A DNA stretch of 35,370 nt from Candidatus Woesearchaeota archaeon (GCA_016181275.1 JACOZQ010000028.1:1-35370); one strand, 5' to 3'. Positions 6,619 through 14,585 are shown, counted from the first letter of the stretch. Notes: generated from the sequence alone by a model not told the origin. A program made the numbers and translations.

Positions 6619-9600
6619 TTATTTTAATAATTCATCCCTTATTCTCATGAGCTTTTTCTCGTAGTCTTCTTCTTTGCCTTTGGACTTTGGAATTTCATAT
6701 TCTTGATAATCTCGATATTGAGATCCTAATTGCCTGCTCAGCCTGCTCTTTCTCCACTGCAGCAGCTTCATCAAGTTAAGTTTCTTGTATAATAAATAAC
6801 CTACTGCAATTACTAATATGATTAATATCCAGGTGATTATCCATACCAGATATTTTTGTATCAATGGCTTTGGCTTCTGCAAAACTTTGAAGCCTAATAA
6901 TCCCAGCTGCTTTTCAGCATCCTCCATGTATTTTTTAATAACTGCAACTCCATCTTGCGCAAAGATAATCTCATCCTGCTGCAATAAGCTTACAACTTCG
7001 TTAATTCTTTTCTTTGCAAGATCAATAAGTATTTTTGATTCAAATATATCATATCCTTGTGATTTTGCCTCTTCCAATGTGAACTCTAAATCATTTAATT
7101 TTCTTTCCAACAACCTAACTTCTACAATCAAAGTATCTGATATGCTCTTAATTCTTAACTTTCCTTTTTTAACTGCATCTCCCTCTCTTGATTTAATTAC
7201 ATAATTGAATGGATATATTGATGGGTTTGCATACGACGACGGATGCAGCTCTATATTAAAAGACTTGATTTCATCCGGAAGTATCGAAGAGTAATTTTCT
7301 GGAGCTATATTATACCATTGAGGGAGAAGCCCCTGCAGCTCGAGCTCAATTTCATGCAGAGTTATTGCTCCTGTATTTTTTAATGCAACATTGAACTGCT
7401 TTGTCCCGTTGTATTCAACTTCGACTGTTTCTGGAAAATCTGTAAACTCAATTGAAACTTCCCTATCTGGAACTCTTTTTGTTCCTGTACCTCTAGCACC
7501 GCCTTCAAAACTTGGTGCGGCTCCTGCTGCGACAGCAGATACTGTAGTGAATGTTTCAGTTGCCCCTGCCCTCTCTGTAAAATCAGATCCATAAAATCCT
7601 AAGAAGGTAATTTTAACATTCCCTTCAAAACTTGTTGATGGAGTAACTACATGGGTTTTTGTGCTGCTCCCTGCAACGAAAACAGTATCTTGTCCGCTGT
7701 CTAATTCTGCATCTGTATCTGTTCTAGTTAGATTCCAGTTAACAACCATGTCCTGACCATTATTACCTGTGTTTTCCAAGATTACAGAAATCTGCAGATC
7801 AGGAACAATATTGTCAGCAACGGAGATATCGCGAACATCAAATGGACCTCCAGTTAATTTCCAGAAGTCTCTTGCAAGATATTCCTCATTATTTCTTGTT
7901 GCATAGACTAAAGTTGTCCAGAATCCCTGGGTATTTCCAGAAGCTGTTGTGTAACTATAATTATATCTTCCCAAACCTAGCTCAGTAGTGCTTACATTTT
8001 CTGTAATGAAATTTCCTGTTGGGTCTATTAAATTTGCCTTAATATCTGTAGCATCACCAGTTAAATTCCCCCCGCTGTCGCGAATATAAATTTCGGTTGT
8101 GTAAACATTTCCAGCCTCTACTTCTGGGAAGCTGATGAGCTCAATGAAAGTTCCATTCAAGGTTTCGCTGCTGCTACTTCCGCTTCCATCTCCTCCAGGC
8201 CCTGTCACATTTACATTGAGATTATTGCTCGTCCAATTATTATAGTAGCGGTCTTGGTAGCTGATATTCAACGTGTAATTTCCTCCTGTGTTCGGTGTTG
8301 AAACAAACCATGTTGCAGTTCCAGTTGAATTTTCAGTTAGATTTCCAATTTCAGTTATATTTGGATAATCATTCAAGAAAACAAAATTTCCCTCTATAAT
8401 TAAAGTTGCATTGAGCTCAACTACTAAATCAGTTGCATTAAAATCACCGCTAATTCTTACCGTGCTGAGATGCTGAGCCAGCTCAGGATAGACTTCATTT
8501 TCAGCTGTTCCATTAGGCTGGAATACTGTAAACGTTGTGTTTGTACCATTGCCTTCATTTCCTGAAGAGTCATTTGCATATACTGTGAATTCCCATGTTT
8601 CATTTTCTTCAACTCCGAATGTAAAATTAAACAAATCTCCAGCTTCATTCACCATCGTGAAATTCCTTTGATCTCCTGATGTGTTTGTAATTCCAACCCA
8701 GACTATAGACAGGAAGGAATCATTTACTGTAGCCAGAATATCTGCTAATTCTCCTGAAGACAAATCCTCTGTAATATTCTCTCCCGCTATCGTCGGCGGA
8801 GTTATATCTGTAACCGAAACTATTGTAAAACTGCTGTCACTTGAATCGCTGTGCTCCAAGAAAGTGTCTGTGATATTTGCATCTATAAAGTAATTTCCAG
8901 ACAGCTCGCTTGTGTTCCAGCTGTAGCTGCAATTATTTGTCTGCGTAAAATCGCCGATGTCGCAATTTGTTTCATTCAAAACATAATTTGCAACTATCAA
9001 AGTGTCATTGTCTCCTGCAGCATCTGAATAATACAAATAAACTTCTAATGTGTCATTGTCTGAATCATTGACATCGAAGGTAATCAGCTCTGTCTGGTTG
9101 AAGCTCTCATCGCCATTTGGCCTTGTTATATTAATTAATGGACGGTGATTTACTGAAAAATTATTAGGACCTGATGCTGAGCTGCATGCATTTCCATCAT
9201 CGCACATTGCTACAAAATAATCAATAACGCTTGTATCATTTTCATAAGTTGTATAAGTACAGCTAACTGGATCTGTTGTCGCATTTCCTGTGCTGCAGAA
9301 TGTTACATTTGCACATCCAGAGACATCTATTGTTGCATTATCACATACATACAATCTGGCTGTTGTGGAATCCAAATCAGACCAGTCGACGGTAAAATTA
9401 ACATCGTTGCCGACATTAGTTGGACTTGTGCTGTTTGAATCATCTGAGACATCATCGATTACAGGCTCTGCATTCGCTATATGATTAATTGTCAGATTTG
9501 GAGCAAAATCAATATCATCTACATCGCTTGAGTTGAAACTTTTCAATTCTCCTGTGGTGTTGTCAGCAACCAATAACAAGCCATTGTTTGTATAACTCCC

Positions 9601-10161
9601 ATTAACCCATCCTTGAACTAAAGCTGTTAGATTAAATGTGTACCATCCTGTTGCACCTATTTCTGTAGAGAATATCGGAGCAGCTTCATAATCTCCTCCT
9701 GCTGCATCCCATGCTACTCCCGTCCCCCTATCATCATATGTTGCCTCGCTTTCATTCCATGAATTTGTAACTCTATGAAGGTTTACTGTTATGCTTGTGC
9801 TTGAGGTTACACTAAATACAAAAAATTCCAATGTTGCATTTTGAATTGTGTCTGTTGATACAATATCATCTGTTATGTTTTCAAATAGAAATAGAGACCT
9901 GTGACTTGATGCAGCTGTCTGCCCGACTATTAATTCTGTCTGGCTGCCGTAATTCTGCCCTGAGAAAACTCCTCCTTTTAGATAAGTGTCTATTCCAGAA
10001 GAGTTGCTTGAGTTGTACTGGTAGCTAGTTACTGCTAATCCAGTTATTCCACCGAATGGAAAAATGAAATAGACAATGGCTATCAATAATATCGAGCAGA
10101 AGAATATTGAAATCTGCAGCTTCTTTTCCCTGGAAAATTTATTCTTTTTTCTCCTGTTCAT
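6619..10161 (-). CDS. Giant sequon-rich surface protein with DNRLRE-like and Ig-like domains
   Basis: 1180 residues. A basic N-terminus and hydrophobic segment (~16-37) form a signal anchor. Residues ~45-228 match the DNRLRE-type beta-sandwich pattern (TYLKGG..., VNLHRVTNSWNESEATY..., GWYTFNLTALVQGW). Several Ig-like or cadherin-like repeats follow (~230-880), with a Gly/Ser hinge at ~655-665 and a second at ~875-895. Residues ~900-1005 are NEW3/CARDB-like, ~1010-1095 a helical stalk, ~1104-1126 a TM helix, and the last ~54 residues a charged cytoplasmic tail. N-x-S/T sequons are extremely dense (about fifty by eye), fitting heavy N-glycosylation by the AglB encoded at 16086. It is probably a stalked adhesin or envelope protein with the bulk outside. 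The ATG overlaps the TGA of a tiny RHH regulator, so the two are coupled. Confidence 0.85.
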   Translation of the reverse strand: MNRRKKNKFSREKKLQISIFFCSILLIAIVYFIFPFGGITGLAVTSYQYNSSNSSGIDTYLKGGVFSGQNYGSQTELIVGQTAASSHRSLFLFENITDDIVSTDTIQNATLEFFVFSVTSSTSITVNLHRVTNSWNESEATYDDRGTGVAWDAAGGDYEAAPIFSTEIGATGWYTFNLTALVQGWVNGSYTNNGLLLVADNTTGELKSFNSSDVDDIDFAPNLTINHIANAEPVIDDVSDDSNSTSPTNVGNDVNFTVDWSDLDSTTARLYVCDNATIDVSGCANVTFCSTGNATTDPVSCTYTTYENDTSVIDYFVAMCDDGNACSSASGPNNFSVNHRPLINITRPNGDESFNQTELITFDVNDSDNDTLEVYLYYSDAAGDNDTLIVANYVLNETNCDIGDFTQTNNCSYSWNTSELSGNYFIDANITDTFLEHSDSSDSSFTIVSVTDITPPTIAGENITEDLSSGELADILATVNDSFLSIVWVGITNTSGDQRNFTMVNEAGDLFNFTFGVEENETWEFTVYANDSSGNEGNGTNTTFTVFQPNGTAENEVYPELAQHLSTVRISGDFNATDLVVELNATLIIEGNFVFLNDYPNITEIGNLTENSTGTATWFVSTPNTGGNYTLNISYQDRYYNNWTSNNLNVNVTGPGGDGSGSSSSETLNGTFIELISFPEVEAGNVYTTEIYIRDSGGNLTGDATDIKANLIDPTGNFITENVSTTELGLGRYNYSYTTASGNTQGFWTTLVYATRNNEEYLARDFWKLTGGPFDVRDISVADNIVPDLQISVILENTGNNGQDMVVNWNLTRTDTDAELDSGQDTVFVAGSSTKTHVVTPSTSFEGNVKITFLGFYGSDFTERAGATETFTTVSAVAAGAAPSFEGGARGTGTKRVPDREVSIEFTDFPETVEVEYNGTKQFNVALKNTGAITLHEIELELQGLLPQWYNIAPENYSSILPDEIKSFNIELHPSSYANPSIYPFNYVIKSREGDAVKKGKLRIKSISDTLIVEVRLLERKLNDLEFTLEEAKSQGYDIFESKILIDLAKKRINEVVSLLQQDEIIFAQDGVAVIKKYMEDAEKQLGLLGFKVLQKPKPLIQKYLVWIITWILIILVIAVGYLLYKKLNLMKLLQWRKSRLSRQLGSQYRDYQEYEIPKSKGKEEDYEKKLMRIRDELLK

Positions 10162-10289
10162 TTTCCTTTTTTAACTCCTTTTTTCAGAAGATACTCGATA
10201 TATGTAGACCTTGGAACTAACCCGCGACTTTTATCAATGTTTTTCAGAAGATCTTCGCTCAATGTAATTGAAAGCTTATTTTTTCTCAT
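10158..10289 (-). CDS. 43-residue ribbon-helix-helix regulator coupled to surface protein
   Basis: A minus-strand gene of 43 codons starting at the ATG at 10289. It encodes KLSITLSEDLLKNIDKSRG followed by LVPRSTYIEYLLKKGVKKG. This is a nearly bare RHH fold: beta-strand NKLSITL, helix SEDLLKNIDKS, turn, helix STYIEYLLKKG. Such small proteins are dimeric DNA-binding repressors. Its TGA (10160-10158) overlaps the ATG of the 1180-residue surface gene as ATGA. Immediately upstream are an inverted repeat and a 13-bp direct repeat beneath a TATA-like box, which is the expected layout for autorepression of a two-gene operon. It could instead be an orphan antitoxin, but no toxin adjoins it. Confidence 0.8.
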   Translation of the reverse strand: MRKNKLSITLSEDLLKNIDKSRGLVPRSTYIEYLLKKGVKKGK

Positions 10290-10295
10290 TATATT

Positions 10296-10344
10296 TATTT
10301 ATCCTACTTATGCTACCTATATTATTAGTAGTATTTATCCTACT
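10296..10344 (-). promoter_or_regulatory. Operator-like repeats upstream of RHH regulator
   Basis: The 13-mer TATTTATCCTACT occurs at 10296-10308 and 10332-10344. The second copy forms an inverted repeat with AGTAG at 10327-10331 (AGTAG, 8-bp spacer, CTACT). A related GCTACCTAT lies between them. Short repeated half-sites between the TATA box and start codon fit cooperative RHH binding and repression. The repeats are seen; the function is inferred. Confidence 0.55.
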
Positions 10345-10347
10345 TTC

Positions 10348-10359
10348 AAATATATAAAG
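10348..10359 (-). promoter_or_regulatory. TATA-like box for RHH/surface-protein operon
   Basis: CTTTATATATTT on the minus strand, about 64 bp before the regulator ATG, predicts a start of transcription inside the repeat cluster at 10296-10344. This is therefore not a leaderless gene, unlike most of its neighbours. Confidence 0.5.
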
Positions 10360-10422
10360 TTTTCCTAGCTCAAATAAAGAAATCTTAGAATTAAAAACAG
10401 AAATCTGAATAAAGATTAGAAA

Positions 10423-10689
10423 TTATCTTGGCTTGTTTTTCTTTTTGTATACTCTCATTGGCTCTGATGCTTCCGACATTATGTCATTCAATACAGAATG
10501 CAGCTTTAGGATGCCATCTTCGTGCTGCTTTAATTTTTTTGCAATTAAAATATTGTCCCTTTTTACCCTTTGGAAAGAACTTACTGTATTTTTTTTGTGC
10601 TTGTCAATGATGTTCTTATGTGTTTTAACTTGTTTTGACAGCGAAGAAAAATCTCTGCTCCTTGATAAAACCCAGTCGATAAACCCCAT
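10423..10689 (-). CDS. Small basic helical protein of unknown function
   Basis: 88 residues from the ATG at 10689; a TTG at 10695 would add two residues. It starts MGFIDWVLSRSRDFSSL and continues as a charged, heptad-like helix (SLSKQVKTHKNIIDKHKKNT, later HEDGILKLHSVLNDIM) with a very basic tail (VYKKKNKPR). The N-terminal GFIDWVLSR could be an amphipathic membrane-contacting helix. No catalytic residues are recognised. A TATA-like box at 10713-10723 sits 27 bp before the ATG, which supports this start and a monocistronic leaderless transcript. I do not recognise the family. Confidence 0.65.
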   Translation of the reverse strand: MGFIDWVLSRSRDFSSLSKQVKTHKNIIDKHKKNTVSSFQRVKRDNILIAKKLKQHEDGILKLHSVLNDIMSEASEPMRVYKKKNKPR

Positions 10690-10712
10690 AATCAAGCTAA
10701 AAAATTTTCTCT

Positions 10713-10723
10713 TTTATATATTT
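10713..10723 (-). promoter_or_regulatory. TATA-like box for small helical protein
   Basis: TTTATATATTTA (about 10713-10724), read on the minus strand, is centred about 27 bp before the ATG at 10689. Confidence 0.5.
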
Positions 10724-10769
10724 ATCGATTATTTTGGAAAATAATATTTGAATTATTATTTATGATAAA

Positions 10770-10780
10770 GTATTTAAATT
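10770..10780 (+). promoter_or_regulatory. TATA-like box for SpoIIM-like gene
   Basis: GTATTTAAATT is centred 25-26 bp before the ATG at 10801. It lies inside the longer open frame that begins at 10762, so the downstream ATG is the likely start. Confidence 0.55.
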
Positions 10781-10800
10781 ATGAAAGAAAAGAGATTATA

Positions 10801-11649
10801 ATGGTTATTGAAACCCTTATTAATCCTGCCAAGGCAGAAGGGAGGCCCTGGGAAACTTTTTTCCTTGGTTTTTTATATGCTTCCATTGCTGTTTTCTTGA
10901 GTTTGTGGATCTTCCAGGATTATTCAAGTCTGGTAATGGTTTTTCTAACTGTTTTTGCGAGCGTCCCTCTTGTATATATGCTGATTGCGATTGAGGAGAA
11001 AAAAGACACTATTGATGTAAGCGAGAAATTTCTGCTGAAGGAGCATGGAAAAGCTTTGGCAGTTTTAATGTTTTTATTTTTAGGATATACAGTTGCTTTT
11101 TCTCTTTGGTTTGTTGTTCTTCCTGAATCAACTGTAACAAACATGTTCAATGTCCAGCTCGAAACAATAAGGAGCATAAATGCCGGAGTAACAAGCTTTA
11201 GCGCCGGCACAGGATTTGTAATGCAGATTTTCAGCAACAATATTAAAGTAATGATATTCAGCATAATGTTTGCTTTTCTTTTTGGAGCTGGCGCAATTTT
11301 CATTTTGACTTGGAATGCATCTGTCATTTCAGCTGCAATAGGCACATTCATAAAGAATAATGTTGCGAGCTATGCTCAAACTGCAGGCCTTGGAAAACTA
11401 ACAGGATATTTTCATATTGGAAGCCTGGGATTATTGAGATATATGATACATGGAATTCCTGAAATACTTGCTTATTTCGCTGCTGGTCTTGCCGGCGGCA
11501 TAATTTCAATTGCTGTAGTAAGGCATGATTTTGGAACAAAAAAATTTAACAAAATATTATATGACTCTATTGATTTAATTGTTATTTCAATTTTGATTTT
11601 ATTTATTGCTGCTCTTATTGAGGTGTTTATAACGCCGATTTTATTTTAG
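10801..11649 (+). CDS. SpoIIM/DUF95-family integral membrane protein
   Basis: 282 residues from the ATG at 10801, chosen over the in-frame ATG at 10762 because the TATA-like box covers the latter. About six TM helices. The pattern FSNNIKVMIFSIMFAFLFGA, then LTWNASVISAAIG, then HGIPEILAYFAAGLAGGIIS, is the signature of the SpoIIM family (NN near a helix start, small-residue-rich helices, HGxxE). Bacterial SpoIIM helps remodel membranes and the wall with SpoIID/P; archaeal members are widespread but without proven function. No SpoIID/P partner is visible here. The 3' end overlaps the convergent AbiEii-like gene by 9 bases. Confidence 0.85.
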   Translation: MVIETLINPAKAEGRPWETFFLGFLYASIAVFLSLWIFQDYSSLVMVFLTVFASVPLVYMLIAIEEKKDTIDVSEKFLLKEHGKALAVLMFLFLGYTVAFSLWFVVLPESTVTNMFNVQLETIRSINAGVTSFSAGTGFVMQIFSNNIKVMIFSIMFAFLFGAGAIFILTWNASVISAAIGTFIKNNVASYAQTAGLGKLTGYFHIGSLGLLRYMIHGIPEILAYFAAGLAGGIISIAVVRHDFGTKKFNKILYDSIDLIVISILILFIAALIEVFITPILF

Positions 11650-12384
11650 CTTCAACTTTTCTATTACAAATTTTTTTACATTTTTATAAGTAGGCAGTTC
11701 ATCTAATACGAAAGGATTTAACTCTTTCTCCCACACTGCCTTGATATTTTCTATTTTTCCTGCTATTTTTTGTGGATTATATTTTATATCAAATATCTTT
11801 AATTTTTCTTGCGTAAGCTTTTTATCTAATGCAGAAATCCTTAATAAGAAGAACAGGTCATAGACATCGCGTGCTTTTTCTCTAGTAAAAAGAGCGTGTA
11901 TTTTTTCTGAAATTATCTCTTCCAGCTTAAGTGACCTTAAAGAAAATGGGTTTATATCGATGAACTCAGAGATATAGTTTTTAATGTCAAATCCCTTTAT
12001 TACTTTATTTTTAAAATTTATATCAATTCTTAAAGTATTGTATTTTGTTAATATCCCTTTGCAACTTATTTTAATTAATAAGGAATCTTTTGTTTCTTTT
12101 ATTGATTTTATTTTAAAACAGCCTGTATTTTCCACCATATCCCTAATTATCTGTTCTATTGATTTGGTATTTAGATTTTCGAGCAATGAAAAATCTAAAT
12201 CTTCTGAAAATCTTTTGAGACCATATAATTTGTAAAGTGCCGTCCCCCCTTTGAAAATTAATTTATTTGTCTTTTTAAAAAGATGAAAGAGAAAAAGGTC
12301 CTGAAAATAATCTTTTTCTATATATTCTTTATTTGTTAGCCCTTTTTTCTTTCCTATCTCCATAAGGATTTCCTTTGTTATCAT
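11641..12384 (-). CDS. AbiEii-type nucleotidyltransferase toxin
   Basis: 247 residues. FKGGTALYKLYGLKRFSEDL then DFSL (~45-66) is the nucleotidyltransferase signature of the AbiEii/COG2253 family, with Gly46-Gly47 and metal-binding Asp62/Asp64. EKARDVYDLFFLLR (~170-183) is the conserved helical motif of the same family. Members act as type IV toxins or abortive-infection effectors; MenT-like relatives add nucleotides to tRNA. The ATG directly follows the TAA of the upstream AbiEi-like gene, so the pair is co-translated. All recognised motifs appear intact. The target here is unknown. Confidence 0.85.
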   Translation of the reverse strand: MITKEILMEIGKKKGLTNKEYIEKDYFQDLFLFHLFKKTNKLIFKGGTALYKLYGLKRFSEDLDFSLLENLNTKSIEQIIRDMVENTGCFKIKSIKETKDSLLIKISCKGILTKYNTLRIDINFKNKVIKGFDIKNYISEFIDINPFSLRSLKLEEIISEKIHALFTREKARDVYDLFFLLRISALDKKLTQEKLKIFDIKYNPQKIAGKIENIKAVWEKELNPFVLDELPTYKNVKKFVIEKLKLK

Positions 12385-13059
12385 TTATTTGATATTAATA
12401 ATTACCCCCCATTTTTTATCTTTCTCTCCATTTTTCTTGGAAAGAGGATCTAACAATATATACTTATAATTGATAAACCTCTTAAGAGATTTATGAGCAT
12501 CATAATCCTGTTTTTCCATAAGATAGCCTATTCTTTTTACAATACTACTTTTTTTTATTCTTTTGAGATAATTAATCATCATTTCCTCGTCTATAGAATC
12601 AAGAGCCTCTTCAAATACGGAGATTGGAACCTTGCCGATAGAATCTATTATTGCTTTTTCCGGATCTGCTATTGGAATTTTAAAATCTTCATATTCCTCA
12701 TATTTAAAACCAAAAAAATAGTTTGTATGAAAAAAATTTATATTGCCGGCAAAATTTATTCTAGCCGGGCTTTTTGATGTTGCGCAGAAAACCCTATTCG
12801 GGATCTGCGTTACCAGCCTATGATAATATAATGCTGACATTCCAGAGATATAACTCGGCTTAACAAGAAAGGCACTTATTAGAAATGGATCTTTATGAAG
12901 AGTGTATACATTTCTTTTAATCTTAAAGACTTTTCCATTTTTTACCATTCGTCCTAAGAATTTTTTTGCATAGTCCCGATTATCTATCACTTGATTCACA
13001 TCAGAGAGAGAGAATACTGGAAATTTATTGAATCTACTAAGTATTTCTATATCATACAT
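12385..13059 (-). CDS. AbiEi-type antitoxin/transcriptional regulator
   Basis: 224 residues. An N-terminal winged helix (~1-55: FPVFSLSDVNQVI, FLGRMVKNGKVFKIKRNVYT) is followed by the AbiEi-like core (SYISGMSALYYHRLVTQIPN, then VFCATSK) and IADPEKAIIDSI. In known AbiE systems the AbiEi protein binds inverted repeats to repress the operon and counteracts the AbiEii enzyme without a stable complex (type IV). It is the first gene of a two-gene operon. The TATA-like box at 13079-13089 lies 26 bp before the ATG, suggesting a leaderless transcript. No clear operator palindrome was found. Confidence 0.8.
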   Translation of the reverse strand: MYDIEILSRFNKFPVFSLSDVNQVIDNRDYAKKFLGRMVKNGKVFKIKRNVYTLHKDPFLISAFLVKPSYISGMSALYYHRLVTQIPNRVFCATSKSPARINFAGNINFFHTNYFFGFKYEEYEDFKIPIADPEKAIIDSIGKVPISVFEEALDSIDEEMMINYLKRIKKSSIVKRIGYLMEKQDYDAHKSLKRFINYKYILLDPLSKKNGEKDKKWGVIINIK

Positions 13060-13078
13060 AAATGAACTATATTTCTGT

Positions 13079-13089
13079 TATATTTAAAC
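13079..13089 (-). promoter_or_regulatory. TATA-like box for AbiE-type operon
   Basis: GTTTAAATATA on the minus strand is centred about 26 bp before the ATG at 13059. The 100-bp interval to the neighbouring permease gene holds nothing else recognisable. Confidence 0.5.
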
Positions 13090-13161
13090 TTTTCTATTTA
13101 GAAAGTGTATAAAAATAACCTCTTACTATGCTAAAAAGTTTAAAATAATGCAGATTATTAC

Positions 13162-14127
13162 TTAGGTATGTTTTCTTATTTTCACCAGCTCGAATGCAAC
13201 TGCAAGAATTAATGGGCCTATTATTAGTCCTATGAATCCAAGAAAATTCAAGCCGCCGATAATCCCTATCAAAACAATTGCAGGATGAATATCTGCTCTT
13301 TTCCCTATTAATTTTGGCTTTATAACATTATCAATAGTGCCTACGATTAATGCACCGAACAAAATGATTCCAAATCCTGAGAAATAATCCCCCTGGAAGA
13401 GCTGGATTATCCCTGCTGGCAGCCATACAATTGCCGTCCCTAAAATTGGGATTACAGAAGTGAATGCCATTACAAATCCCCATAATACTGGAGAGGGAAT
13501 ATTGAATATTGCAAAACCAATTCCTCCTAAAAATCCCTGGATTATTGCTGTTAATATTGTCCCATATATCAATGCCTTTGTAACTCTTTTCATTTTCTCA
13601 AGTATTGCATCTTTCATCTTTTCAGAATAGGGAAGATAATTCTTTATATTTTGTATCCAGATTTGAGCTTCTTTCAATAGATAATACGTCAAAAATAAAG
13701 TTATAAAGAAATTTAACGCTAATCCTGGAAGGGATAAGATAAAACTTGAAGTTGATTTCACAATTAATAATAATGCATTATTAATTACTCCAGAGATTTG
13801 GTCATCAAAATCAGATTCAAGATATTTTGACACTAGGGAGGATAGATCTTCATACCTGACTTTTTGGTATACAGAGAGAGATTCCTGAGCTAACAAATTA
13901 ATTATCAATAAAGAAGGCAGGATTATTAACAGCAGGATTATTATCAAAGTTATTGCAGAGGAAACATTACTGTTTTTTATTTTATTATTTATTTTCAGAT
14001 ATAGCGGATAAAATACAAATGCCAAGATAAAACTTGACAATATTGAGGATATCAACGGCTTGATTGTTGTGAAAATTAGATAGATTAAAATTAGTATGAA
14101 TACTGTCAAGAAATATGACTTTTTCAT
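13162..14127 (-). CDS. AI-2E/PerM-family membrane transporter
   Basis: 321 residues with about eight TM helices. The N-terminal pair (IKPLISSILSSFILAFVFYP), the central amphipathic region (YLPYSEKMKDAILEKMKRVT) and the C-terminal block (WGFVMAFTSVIPILGTAIVW, IDNVIKPKLIGKRADIHPA, GFIGLIIGPLILAV) are the hallmarks of the AI-2E transporter family (PF01594, formerly UPF0118/PerM). Bacterial members export AI-2 or act as Na+/H+ antiporters; the archaeal substrate is not known. It stands alone, with its own TATA-like box at 14149-14158, 26 bp before the ATG. Length is typical of the family. Confidence 0.9.
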   Translation of the reverse strand: MKKSYFLTVFILILIYLIFTTIKPLISSILSSFILAFVFYPLYLKINNKIKNSNVSSAITLIIILLLIILPSLLIINLLAQESLSVYQKVRYEDLSSLVSKYLESDFDDQISGVINNALLLIVKSTSSFILSLPGLALNFFITLFLTYYLLKEAQIWIQNIKNYLPYSEKMKDAILEKMKRVTKALIYGTILTAIIQGFLGGIGFAIFNIPSPVLWGFVMAFTSVIPILGTAIVWLPAGIIQLFQGDYFSGFGIILFGALIVGTIDNVIKPKLIGKRADIHPAIVLIGIIGGLNFLGFIGLIIGPLILAVAFELVKIRKHT

Positions 14128-14148
14128 ATCTGAATAAAAGAGATTTTG

Positions 14149-14158
14149 TTATATAAAC
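14149..14158 (-). promoter_or_regulatory. TATA-like box for AI-2E-family gene
   Basis: TTTATATAAC on the minus strand is centred 26 bp before the ATG at 14127. Confidence 0.5.
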
Positions 14159-14176
14159 ATTGCGGAGCAAGTTTTA

Positions 14177-14323
14177 TTATATTGTAATAGCAAATAAAAT
14201 ACTTAAGATTGCTTCAAGAAATGCAAATATTAATAATAGATTTTTTTCTCCTTTAAATGCCAATATGCTAATCCAAGCCAGGTTTAAAATTACCAATATT
14301 AACAAAATTATTTGATGTATCAT
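14177..14323 (-). CDS. Tiny two-helix membrane protein
   Basis: 48 residues from the ATG at 14323 (MIHQIILLILVILNLAWISI...). Two TM helices span ~4-20 and ~28-47, with FKGEKN in the loop. Its ATG overlaps the TGA of the gene at 14320-14511 as ATGA, which supports this start over the longer upstream frame and shows translational coupling. The family is not recognised. The small size and coupling suggest a hetero-oligomeric membrane pair, but this is inference. Confidence 0.6.
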   Translation of the reverse strand: MIHQIILLILVILNLAWISILAFKGEKNLLLIFAFLEAILSILFAITI

Positions 14324-14511
14324 TTTAATAACACCTTTTCCAGTATTGCTGAAACCAGGGTTATTATACCCAATACAACAGAGCCAACCCAAACTAAAGA
14401 GGCATTGTTAAAAATAAATCCGAGCCCCATAAAACTTACTGCAAGTATGCCCACCATTATAATAATTAATCCTAGAAAAAATTTAATATCAAATTGGTCT
14501 TTCTTTTCCAT
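14320..14511 (-). CDS. Small two-helix membrane protein
   Basis: 63 residues. A short charged N-terminus (MEKKDQFDIK) is followed by two TM helices (~11-31 FFLGLIIIMVGILAVSFMGL; ~40-60 VWVGSVVLGIITLVSAILEK). It is the first gene of a coupled pair, ending in ATGA with the 48-residue gene. A TATA-like box at 14535-14542 is 27 bp before the ATG. No family is recognised. Confidence 0.6.
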   Translation of the reverse strand: MEKKDQFDIKFFLGLIIIMVGILAVSFMGLGFIFNNASLVWVGSVVLGIITLVSAILEKVLLK

Positions 14512-14534
14512 CCTTATTTATTCTATATAATAGA

Positions 14535-14565
14535 TTTATAAAACATTGTGGAAAGTTTTAAATAG
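14535..14565. promoter_or_regulatory. Divergent TATA-like boxes (small membrane pair / zinc-protease-like gene)
   Basis: The 74-bp divergent interval carries TTTATAAA at 14535-14542 facing the minus-strand pair (27 bp to its ATG) and GTTTTAAATAG at 14555-14565 facing the plus-strand gene (26 bp to its ATG). Confidence 0.5.
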
Positions 14566-14585
14566 AAACTGCTCGATGAATAATT

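Noticed and set aside
10433-10744. Plus-strand frame antisense to the small helical protein
   Set aside because: Cys/Phe/Leu-rich shadow; the minus-strand gene has a well-placed TATA box and sensible helices.
10762-10800. Upstream start for the SpoIIM-like protein
   Set aside because: The TATA-like box at 10770-10780 lies within this stretch and points to the ATG at 10801.
13060-13161. Possible small RNA or tRNA in the interval between AbiE-type and AI-2E-family genes
   Set aside because: No cloverleaf, T-loop sequence or stable stem was visible; only the TATA-like box of the AbiE-type operon.
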